A stretch of DNA of 17,341 nucleotides from the NCBI GenBank assembly GCA_027596945.1, contig JADGJH010000526.1, positions 1 to 17,341 of the forward strand, read 5' to 3'. Position 1 is the stretch's first letter; every line of letters starts with the position of its first letter. The stretch is from Physocladia obscura (lineage: Eukaryota > Chytridiomycota > Chytridiomycetes > Chytridiales > Chytriomycetaceae). A program made the translations under genes and the position numbers. This document shows, one piece after another, positions 9,848 through 17,341 of the stretch. The notes under the pieces are model-generated. The model saw only the letters and a list, made by a program, of their open reading frames with translations. It searched no databases and was not told the origin of the DNA.

Positions 9848-10159
9848 CCCCCAATTTCGCGTTACTGTCTATATTGATCCAAAAAATAGTCATAAATATG
9901 AGGTATAAGAACGTCAAATCAACTCAACCCTCTCTAAGTTAAAGTGAATATGTCTTTGGAGATTCTTGGAGAAAATTGTGAGATTTTTTGTCACTGTTTT
10001 CTTCGTCCGGCGTTGTGTTGGAGATGTTGGAGACCTTATTTTGAGACAAATCAAAAAAAAAAATAGAAAAAAAATGCATGTATTTAGCATAAAATAACCC
10101 AACCAGCCATCATTCTATACTAAAATTAAGTTAGGCAGAACAAAATTTTATTTTCAAGA
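9848..10159. other. intergenic stretch with one short Cys-rich frame
   Basis: No firm gene. The plus strand has an ATG frame at 9950-10066, 38 codons, with six Cys/Trp-rich positions in the middle (CWRCWRPYFE) and an oligo-Lys end formed by an A run. It might be a first exon of the coding segments that follow at 10160, but no good splice donor connects them. The remainder is AT-rich with A and T runs. Confidence 0.3.
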
Positions 10160-10571
10160 AAATGTTGGTGCCAATAATATCATCACGTCAAATTCTCAGC
10201 AAATCCAGATTATTCAATTTACCTTCAACAGTCAAACTTGTGTCATGAATGGAAACCCATGTTTTTGGAGAAACAAGCAGTTTGTAAGTGTGTGTAGTTG
10301 TGGCTAAAACTCTTTAGAGACAACAGTGGGTTTCTTCTTTTGCATTGAAAAAACACACTACAAAGATAGCGGTTTTTATATTCACAAACTGAATTTTGCG
10401 GACTTATTCTGCCTCAATACATTTTATAATGATACTCGCATCATTGCATCAATACTTTTTGAAGTTTTGAAGGTTTCCAACGTCTCCAACACACGGCAAA
10501 CAAACAATTACAAAGAACTGGAATCTCCACGAAAATATCCAAGTTCTCCAAAGAATAAAATAATAAAGTAA
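10160..10571 (+). CDS. unrecognised small gene, two exon-like segments
   Basis: Segment 1 is open from about 10160 to 10283 after an acceptor-like ttttcaag, and contains IQIIQFTFNSQTCVMNGNPCFW; an internal ATG at 10246 is the only obvious start. A consensus donor gtaagt follows at 10284. Segment 2 runs 10320-10571 (TTVGFFFCIEKTHYKDSGFY, then an Asn/Lys/Ser-rich tail) and joins in frame if the intron ends at 10319, giving only 36 nt. Segment 2 itself ends in AA followed by gtaagt at 10569, so a further exon is possible. The FNSQTCVMNGNPCFW stretch is vaguely reminiscent of BRO-N-type domains, too weak to name. I do not recognise the gene. Confidence 0.35.
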
Positions 10572-10645
10572 GTAAATAGAACAGCAAAATTGCTTTGCAA
10601 TTTTGCGGAAAACTTTCTTGAATACCCCTTTTTTTTAAAATCCAA

Positions 10646-10825
10646 ATGGAACGCCTGATTAAACTTGATAAAAAGGCGAAACAGCGTAAAAACTTTAAGA
10701 ACGTTTTAGAGTGCTTTCGATCGAATAATAATCAATCCATGAATCAACGTCAAATCGCAGCGTGGATGTTGAAACAAAGATTGTCGAAGTCAATCAAAGG
10801 CTCGCTTTCGAATTTTTCGCGTTAA
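10646..10825 (+). CDS. 59-residue basic protein or terminal exon, unrecognised
   Basis: ATG to TAA, 59 residues, strongly basic: MERLIKLDKKAKQRKNFKNV, then Asn/Gln-rich and ending KSIKGSLSNFSR. Residues about 35-50 (NQRQIAAWMLKQRL) would form a basic amphipathic helix. It may be a free-standing small gene or the last exon of the segments at 10160-10571, since a gtaagt donor ends that frame; no clean acceptor lies directly upstream of 10646. Its 3' end overlaps the last codons of the opposite-strand dienelactone-hydrolase-like gene by 32 nt, so the two would be tail-to-tail overlapping. Confidence 0.35.
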   Translation: MERLIKLDKKAKQRKNFKNVLECFRSNNNQSMNQRQIAAWMLKQRLSKSIKGSLSNFSR

Positions 10826-11670
10826 AAAAAGTAATATTATCCAAGAACGCGTTTAAAAAAAGCAATACTTTCCAACGCCTTCTCTCTTTGCGCAAACACA
10901 TTTCGTCGTTCTTGGATCCCCGAATCGCAAAGCCATGCTGCACTCCTTCAAACCATTCCACCTCGAATTCAAAATTTTTCTGCGTAAGAGCTAACTTGAT
11001 CGAGTCGCAGTCGGCTTCCTTGATGCGTTGATCAATTTCAGCCAAAGCAAAATAAATTGGTTTTACGATGAGCTCGGCATCGTGTGGGAATTGAAGAGAA
11101 CCACCGGGATGCGTTGCTGTGACTACGTCGACAATGTCGGGCTGTTGCGCGAGCCTAATTCCAATTGCACCTCCCCACTGTATAAATTCTTTTAGTAGAA
11201 TAAAGCAATTAGTGCACTTACGCAATAACGAGATAAGCCACCTTGTTCCCACGCCGAGATACTTTCAAATCCGCGATAAAACTTTTGATGATTTCAATCC
11301 CGCTATTTTCGTTGTTCCTGAAAAGGAAGGCTGGAAAATACCGCAGCATTCGGAAAACAACGGTAACAGTTTGAACAAACGTGGCATCCTTTGAGTTCAT
11401 CGCAAAGATCGTGTCCATAAGATCGGCTGGTGGCTCAGTGCCTTTGAACATATCTGGCGCGACACAAAGATATCCTTCAGCAGCAAATCTGTCGGCGATA
11501 AGTCGCGGGTTTTGAACTGTGAAACCAAAGACATCGGTTCCAATCACTAAAATATTTCCAGTCGGTTGTGCTGGATTTGCGGCGTAAGCTTTGTGCCCGG
11601 CGATAATTCCTTCGGCTCCGGTTGGTATTCCTGCATCCACAGTTCCAGAACAACATGCAATTAAAGTCAT
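10794..11670 (-). CDS. dienelactone-hydrolase-like protein, exons out of phase
   Basis: Exon 1 is 11670-11222 and exon 2 is 11177-10794. DLH-family proteins are alpha/beta hydrolases with a Cys-Asp-His triad acting on ester or lactone bonds. Exon 1 has the family-like start (MTLIACCSG), LVIGTDVFGF, RLIADRFAAEGYLCVAPDMF and SFIADLK. Exon 2 starts WGGAIGIRLAQQ, then ATHPGGSL, KPIYFALAEIDQ with the expected acid (codon 11033-11031) and EGVQHGFAIRG with the expected His (10937-10935). The intron has a good donor (gtaagt) and acceptor (tacag), 44 nt, but exon 1 ends in phase 2 and exon 2 needs phase 0. TTATTGC|TGG across the junction spells Tyr-Cys-Trp of the nucleophile motif only in the frame that exon 1 does not use. 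This is a true frameshift, a sequencing error or a decaying gene. The C-terminus overlaps the opposite-strand 59-codon frame. Confidence 0.85.
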
Positions 11671-12124
11671 CTGCTTGGGTCAAAAAAAAATTTGCATGAA
11701 TGATAGTTTATTCTTGAAAACAACGACATTAAGATGGTTAATTGCAAGGATGCAGATTTCATTCAACCAAACAGAAAACACCGGTCGCAGCCAATGACGT
11801 GCTGACTTTTGACGTTGAAACAATTCTGACCTGTGAAAGCATTTTACAAGAAGTTTTGCAATTTCCACAGTAGTATCTCCAAGTGAATATATCTTAAGAA
11901 ATTTTCGGAGTCAATCTGGAGATTTTCTTACATACAATTTTTTATTTGCTTCATGTTGGAAAAAATTAAGGAACTTATATATATATATTATTAATATTAA
12001 TGATAATATGGGTCTTGATCCTGGTTCATATCAAAAAAAGAAATAACATAATAAATTTGTTGCGTGATTTTTTTGTGGAAAAAAAAAAAAAAAAAATTGA
12101 TGGTTGATAATAATTAGAAAAGCT
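11671..12124. other. intergenic stretch, possible plus-strand coding fragment
   Basis: It contains the presumed promoter of the hydrolase. A plus-strand frame from about 11748 to TAG 11873 encodes VAANDVLTFDVETILTCESI and looks coding-like, but there is no start codon in that frame; an ATG at 11732 opens a different frame. On the minus strand a 62-codon frame (11868-11680) covers the same DNA. TA repeats lie near 11977-11990 and an 18-nt A run at 12079-12096. No gene is called. Confidence 0.3.
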
Positions 12125-13469
12125 TCAAACAGAACTGTTTCTTATTCTATGGTCACTTCTAGCTGTACTAGAAAATTTTACTTGTAGTGAATTGCTTACT
12201 TTCAAAGCATTTGCAAAAACAACAACCATTTCATGAAACAACTTTTGAAGCCCTGCCAGTTCATAAACAAATGATTGACTTTTGACACCTGTGTTTTTCT
12301 CCAAATTTTCTTGAAATTTGAGCTGTTTGAGCATGATAATTTGCGTGGAAACTAGTTGCAATTGCCGCGAAATCACAATTGCAAAAACAATTGCAAATGT
12401 TAATACTCCAACAATCACACCCAACATTATCAAGCCAGTATTTCTGGAAGTTTTGTTCAAATCACATTCCATGGCGTCAACGTTAAGATATTCCATGAAT
12501 AGTATCTCCAACTGTGGAGTTTATTAAGTAGATTTCTGTTCTCCAGTTGCCCCCATTCACAGTCCGAAGAGGAGAATATTTAGTTCCAAGTAATAAAGAG
12601 CTTGAAATCATACTGATTTGCTGTGTTATATTCATGTTCGGATATGCCAAGCTTAAAATATTGCAGATATCTTTAAAAAACGGATCATCAACTTCATCCA
12701 CTGTAAGTATTGTTGACAAATCAGAAGACAAAACTTGTGCTGTCGAAGTTGTTGCCAGAACATAAGCAGTATTTACTTCAAGAACTGCAACAAATACTGG
12801 ATATGGTACAGTAGCAACTGTGCTTATGATGGTTGAAGAAATTGAGCTGACAACCCAGTCGCTGGTTACAGCTACCGTTTCTCCAGTTTTTTGATAAATT
12901 GCAACATAAACAAGAGTTTTTAAAATTAAGCCGTGAAGAGAATATGATGGTAAGATGTAAGAAGAATATGATTCTTTGTAGTCCAATGAAAAATTAGTTG
13001 TGTAATTTTTGGCTACATTTGCAACAGTTGGATCCCCAATCGGAAAGCCATACTGAGTACAAGACCATATATAATTATTTTGCGTATTTTGTGCTTGCAA
13101 CTGTTGTTATACGTTTTTTATGATTATTTAATTTATATTATGCTGTGGTTAGGGTTTCTAAGGAATTGTGTTTTGGAAATACTAACGATGTTAAGCTGTA
13201 TATAATCATAAAAATATCCTGAAATTAATCCTTCTGGATAAGAGTAAAAAAACACGTCGTGTAATGTGTCACTGTTTGCTTGCAAGAGGAGAGACATGCT
13301 TGTTGGTGTTTGATTATAAGTTGTCGAAGTCGCAGCACTCCATTCTTCAGTCTGCAGCATAATATAATTTAATAAATTAAGAAATTAAATAAAATAAGAA
13401 TGTTACAGCAAAAAATTGAGCTTGAAGCAAAGTCACTGATTGCTGAGATATCGCGAGGGATAAATTTTG
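12125..13469 (-). pseudogene. sensor-receptor fragment lacking an output domain
   Basis: Pieces on the minus strand: 13469-13407 (SLAISQQSVTLLQAQFFA), 13351-13187 (TEEWSAATSTTYNQTPTSMS), 13100-about 12500 (ending NGGNWRTEIYLINSTVGDT) and about 12511-12125. The first introns (55 and 86 nt) join cleanly in phase. The organisation matches membrane receptors with an extracellular double-Cache-like ligand domain: SGYFYDY, a long beta-rich Thr/Ser region, NGGNW near the membrane, then a transmembrane segment (GLIMLGVIVGVLTFAIVFAI) and a juxtamembrane signalling helix (QSFVYELAGLQKLFHEM). Such proteins normally continue into a cyclase or kinase domain; here the frame stops within 30 codons. Between 12483 and 12511 the reading frame changes with no usable intron, a frameshift. 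No start codon or first membrane segment is found upstream. It is truncated at both ends; specific ligand and family are unknown. Confidence 0.62.
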
Positions 13470-13529
13470 TCATATTCAAAAGAAGTCAATTGAAAGGCAA
13501 TATTTTTGCCATAGCCAGCCGCATTTGAC

Positions 13530-15826
13530 ATACTCAAGTAACCTATGCATATCTTCGTTATGTTGGTCAAAAATTGCGTGCATCTGAGATGGATGAAGTA
13601 CTGCAACAACATATTGACTCAAAAACTTATGTCCAATTACTGAAATTCAAAAATGGTGGTGATATCAAAATCCCTGCTCAGGTGATATTGGTATAACACT
13701 TCCTGCTATCTTGTTTATTTGTAGGAGCGGAATGTACATCTGGTTTAATGGACTCTTTGACAACCATTACTTATGAAGGCTTTGCGTTTGCATATGTTAC
13801 AGCCCTGTGGCAGGGGGGCTTGAAATTATTGCTTGGAGTCAATTACGATATTTTATTGGAGTTTGTGATTTGATGCAAGAAAATGACAAAATTTCAAAGG
13901 CCTATTGAATCTCTGACACATCACTGCTTGGTGTATTAGTATGTGGACCTGGATTCAAGTTAATTCTCGTTGGGGGAGACTTTTGCTGTTGGAGTGATGT
14001 TGTCTCCAATGACAGTTTGATTGAAATTGACAGACTGTTAGGATGCAATGAACTTTTACAGATTGGAAGAATGACATTAGGGCTTTGGAATTTAGTCACT
14101 GAAGTATTGGTTGAATTAAACTCAGAGAAATATTTTGCAAAAGGAAAGGCATTAATATTCTCTGGAAATAGAATGATGATGCATGCAAGCAGATCTACTA
14201 ATTTCACATCATACATTGATAGACTTCAAGAGGACCTTACAGCAGACCAATTGTTTGACAGAGTAAGATTTAGTGAGGAGTGGAAAGTAGGGAGTGTAGC
14301 ATCAAAAATAATTGACACTTGGGACTCTGAAAAACTTTGCAATTGTGTTAGCTGTCTTAGACCCACAGGCAAAACGTGTTGTTGTATTACCAACTGAGAT
14401 AGTGGAGTTAATATCAGCCAAGGTTATATCAAACCTTTTCAAAAGTCTGTTCAAATTGTTGTATCTGCTGGCTTTTTCTTTTGATCCCTTCCTCCTTGCT
14501 ATATTGGTTCCAGTCAACTTGATACTGATAAGCAGTGGATAATAATTGCAAGAACTTTAATCAAGCATCTAGATAAAATGACAAAGTACAACATATATTC
14601 ACTTGGACACAAGTTTTCATCCACAATGATTGGAATAAATTATCTCAAACCAACTCTTGCATCTTTAGAAATAAAGATGACAAGTGGAGTAGAAATGGAG
14701 TGCTTCAGAAAATGGACACAAAGTTCACAGGAAAATGGATAGGTAGTATTGAGAAAGACACAACAACATTTAAAACAACTGTGTTGTCAGTTTTCAATTT
14801 GGTGACATCAAGTAATCTACATCAAAAAAACCAAGTTTTATTGTTGAATGTGTTTGTGCTTTTGTTTTGGCTGTTGTTGGTAATGTTGACAAGGAATTAG
14901 TGATGACTCTATCAGGCAAGCACATTAACAAAAACAAATTGTTGAAGCTTTGATTGGTTAATTTGTTTTCTGATGATCAATTTATCAATGAGAGATATGA
15001 GATCAACGAGATCACAAATAATAATAAAGTGTTTTATGCAGAGCTGTGACTTCTTCAAAGTAGTTGAAAGTTTTCTTGTTGTTGTTCCATTTGGCGGTGC
15101 ATTGTTATCTTTCACTTTGTAATAGAATTTGTGGGTCATCCTCAAAATGCATTTCAAAAGCCAATTGACACATGGCTTATGGATTGTATCATCAACAGGC
15201 TGGGTCAAATTGTTCAAGGAATGGTGTTGGGCAAAACGCGGGCAGATGGGGATGTTGCCAAGACACCCCAAATCCCAATTTTATTGAGAAACACAAAAAT
15301 AAAATCAAAAGAAAACAGGCACAAAGCTTGCGTAGTGGGCGGAGGGTAGGGGGAAAAATCGCACTAGATGTGGGTCGTTAAAGAGAAAAAGATAAAACAA
15401 ATTTTATTCTTGACAAGTCTCCTTGCCTTGTTGAACTGGTTTTAATAAATCAAAACCTTGCAAACATGGGGTCCTGAAATGATGTTATTGTTGACTGAAA
15501 TATACAGTGAATATGTACATTCAGGGTTTAAGTTAAAAATACCACCAAGTGTAATACCTCGCATTACTGAGCAAAAAGAGGAAAACAATCCCTTTTTGCG
15601 CTTCATTTGAGAAAAAGTTGCTGTTACGCCTAGCAATGTTTTGCTGAAGGAAGTATATCATAATTGGTTGGAGACTGAGGGTCTCAGAAACAAGAAGAGT
15701 TTATCAACAAAGACTGTGGCAGACTCATTGATCCTTGCTAGTTATTCTGTACCAAAGGATCAACAAAATCTTCCAGCCTGCATCAGCAATGTACAATGCT
15801 TAATGGGTTATGATTTCAATGAGTAA
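13530..15826 (+). pseudogene. decayed long coding region, multiple lesions
   Basis: Consecutive plus-strand stretches look coding but change frame or stop. Part 1: about 13530-13681 (LRASEMDEVLQQHIDSKTYV). Part 2: 13724-13813 (SLTTITYEGFAFAYVTALWQ). Part 3: 13813-14310 (GLEIIAWSQLRYFIGVCDLM, later RLLGCNELLQIGRMTLGLWN). Part 4: 14312-14430 (LKNFAIVLAVLDPQAKRVVV). Part 5: 14434-14739 (SLEIKMTSGVEMECFRKW). Part 6: 14733-14830 (KWIGSIEKDTTTFKTTV). Part 7: 14837-15349 (HPQNAFQKPIDTWLMDCIIN). Part 8: 15450-15826 (EVYHNWLETEGL). Lesions: TAA 13694, shift at the G run 13813-13818, TGA 13906, shifts near 14311-14325 and 14430, TGA 14482, TAG 14740, TGA 14951 and 15608. The last part, IPPSVIP, then NPFLRFI and YHNWLETEGL, weakly recalls the C-terminus of D5-type primase-helicases. 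The family is otherwise unrecognised; more than one parent gene is possible. Confidence 0.58.
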
Positions 15827-16869
15827 TTATTCCAAGTCTCCATTTTGAATAACGTGTTTTCCTTGAATATCATGTAGTTTTTCAATGGAATAAGTTATAA
15901 CCAAAAGAAAAATAAAAAAATATCAGGTTTGCGCTTGATTTAAGTAAAAAAGTAACCTTTAGTAAAAAACAACTTTGCAAGTCTGAATTATTCTAAAAAG
16001 TAATGAATATTAAATCAAATCAAATATAAAAGAAAGAACAAAATAATAAGAAATAAGTAGTAATAAATACATTTATGGAACTAAATTAGATATACAAAAA
16101 ATGGTACAGAACTCAATACCTACGCTTATCATCTACACTCTACACTAGATGATGAATCTGATGTGAAAGGTTGCATTTTTAGATTCTAATATTGTTTGTC
16201 TTTTTGTTTTTGTTTTGTATTGATTGGTCAGAAAAATTCCCATTTTAATTTGTTGCTGAAAGCTGAAAGTTGATTACTGTGTTAAAATTTGAGCAACTTA
16301 CCATTACAGAAGGTGAATTTGAAGAAGCCTCACCACTTCATATTAATGCCACCAAAATCTCTAAGAATAGTTCTACCCTGTTTGGGGAGGCAATTTTGTG
16401 ACCCCCTATTGTTAAGATACTCCTTCCAATAAATGTTAAGATATTTGTTTGTTATTTTGTTGCATTTGGCTACAATTGGTTGCATTTTGGAATGTGATTT
16501 GAAATGTGATTTGGAATTAGACATGTAAAAATAGGACATTGTGTTTCAAACACAAGCTTATCAACAGTGAACATTTCTTTGTCCTCAATCTAAAAAAAAA
16601 GTAAAATATATCAAATCAATCAAACAGTGATTTGCCATCCAAAAAAAATAAACAGGCAACAAACCCTGAGAGCAAGTAGTAATCTATAGTGGGATTGAAT
16701 GAACAAAGGGTAAAAAATTATCAATTATCCATTTCAAAGCACCTTTTGTCTGAAACCTACTTATTCCATTCATAAGTAGCACTTATATGTCACACATCTA
16801 TGCTTTACATATTGGTGAAATGCAGTGCTCATATAAATAAATTTAACTATTGATAGTTTTTTTATTAAA
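15827..16869. other. AT-rich stretch with short coding-like scraps
   Basis: No gene is called. Plus strand 16267-16401 is open for 44 codons (LKFEQLTITEGEFEEASPLH) and ends at TGA; it may be another scrap of the decayed region upstream. The reverse strand over 16539-16330 is also open (LPKQGRTILRDFGG), and I cannot decide between them. The rest is poly-A/T-rich DNA with no repeat or RNA gene recognised. Confidence 0.35.
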
Positions 16870-17142
16870 TCAAAAAAAAAAATTCAGAAAAATGCCACCA
16901 GGTGCAAGAGTTGTGAAAATGGCCCCCAAATTCATGATTAATCCATAGTCACATGTGCCTACCACTGGGATTATATTCTGCTCACACACTTTCCTAGCAA
17001 TAATGGGCGGTACTTTGATGATATTTGTGACATCGAGTTGCTTGGCGATCCACGTCATTGTGGATTGTTCCCAGATTTGTAACACAATTCCGGTGTTCTC
17101 TAAGGTAATTCCACCACATTCAAGCCCAAAGTTTATTCTATT
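16870..17142 (-). CDS. unrecognised open frame, possible terminal exon
   Basis: The minus strand is open for about 90 codons and ends in TGA at 16872-16870 after an oligo-Phe tail caused by an A run on the plus strand. It encodes GGITLENTGIVLQIWEQS, then IKVPPIIARKVCEQN and NLGAIFTTLAPGGIFL. Composition and GC are better than the AT-rich flanks, suggesting coding origin. The first ATG in frame is at 17058, leaving 62 codons; upstream the frame begins near copy 1 of the direct repeat at the window end. No family is recognised. It may be a fragment of a gene outside or interrupted by the repeat. Confidence 0.3.
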   Translation of the reverse strand, partial: NRINFGLECGGITLENTGIVLQIWEQSTMTWIAKQLDVTNIIKVPPIIARKVCEQNIIPVVGTCDYGLIMNLGAIFTTLAPGGIFLNFFF

Positions 17143-17186
17143 TAGTTATTTATTGAAAGTGCTAAAAACAGCCAAATTTTTGCACC
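17132..17186 (+). repeat. direct repeat, copy 1 of 2
   Basis: A roughly 55-nt sequence starting tttattctattt and ending gccaaatttttgcacc. It is matched about 145 nt downstream by 17277-17332 with a few substitutions and short indels; the core gaaagtgctaaaaa and the last 16 nt are identical in both copies. Confidence 0.75.
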
Positions 17187-17204
17187 ATACACATCATTGC
17201 TCCA

Positions 17205-17280
17205 GAAAATAAATAAATAAAAACTATTTCTTATACTTTTTTTATATTTTTATATTTATTTATTTATACTTTTTATTTAT
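17205..17280. repeat. TTTA/TTTAT low-complexity tract
   Basis: Almost pure A/T sequence made of AATA, TTTA and TTTAT units between the two direct-repeat copies. No coding capacity. Confidence 0.7.
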
Positions 17281-17332
17281 TCTATTTCTGTTTTTGAAAG
17301 TGCTAAAAATAATTCTGCCAAATTTTTGCACC
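17277..17332 (+). repeat. direct repeat, copy 2 of 2
   Basis: Partner of 17132-17186. It differs mainly by an insertion after gctaaaaa (taattct against ca) and by a shorter T-rich part before gaaagtg. The window ends 9 nt later, so further copies could follow. Confidence 0.75.
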
Positions 17333-17341
17333 GTTTTATAT

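Noticed and set aside
10246..10400. BRO-N domain of viral origin
   Set aside because: Only a short Asn-Gly-Asn-Pro-Cys-Phe stretch resembles the motif; the rest does not align, so no viral label is given.
13133..13360. A separate 75-codon gene starting with an upstream TTA-rich leader
   Set aside because: Its first three codons fall in an intron (13352-13406), and its last seventeen in another (13101-13186); the middle is an internal receptor exon.
14912..15271. 119-codon minus-strand frame
   Set aside because: It is opposite parts of the plus-strand decayed region. Plus-strand pieces before and after are consistent with one another, and the minus frame has no partner exons or recognised motif.

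Overview
This window reads as nuclear DNA of a zoosporic fungus, most likely a chytrid. The genes are split by many very short introns (mostly 44-86 nt, nearly all GT-AG), spacing is tight, and intergenic DNA is AT-rich. One gene is a clear CCDC112-type protein, a centriole/cilium protein kept by flagellated lineages, while the enzymes (amidase-signature hydrolase, COQ5, dienelactone-hydrolase-like protein) are ordinary eukaryotic ones. No prokaryotic operon structure, tRNA, rRNA or CRISPR array was seen. All exon structures are read by eye from splice signals and frame continuity.

Layout. 1-1334: AT-rich flank with two weak coding-like stretches. 1335-2989 (+): five-exon amidase. 3095-4172 (-): two-exon unrecognised protein, tail-to-tail with the amidase. 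4784-5755 (-): five-exon Lys/Ser-rich protein. 5793-6595 (+): several good but unconnected reading frames, an unresolved gene or gene relic. 6615-7651 (-): COQ5, four exons. 7698-9814 (+): CCDC112-like gene, about twelve exons, head-to-head with COQ5. 10160-10825 (+): small unrecognised coding segments. 10794-11670 (-): dienelactone-hydrolase-like gene whose two exons do not join in frame at the nucleophile motif. 12125-13469 (-): broken sensor-receptor gene (extracellular domain, membrane segment, signalling helix) with no output domain. About 13530-15826 (+): long decayed coding region with several stops and frameshifts. 15827-17341: AT-rich, gene-poor end with one unexplained reverse-strand frame and a roughly 55-nt direct repeat.

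The left 11.7 kb is a run of housekeeping-type genes in alternating orientation, with two very short divergent spacers (37 and 46 nt between proposed start codons). The right 5 kb differs: no intact gene, frames broken on both strands, low-complexity DNA. I infer a decaying or rearranged segment. The genes share no evident pathway; COQ5 (mitochondrial ubiquinone) and CCDC112 (centriole/flagellum) are linked only by a possible shared promoter.
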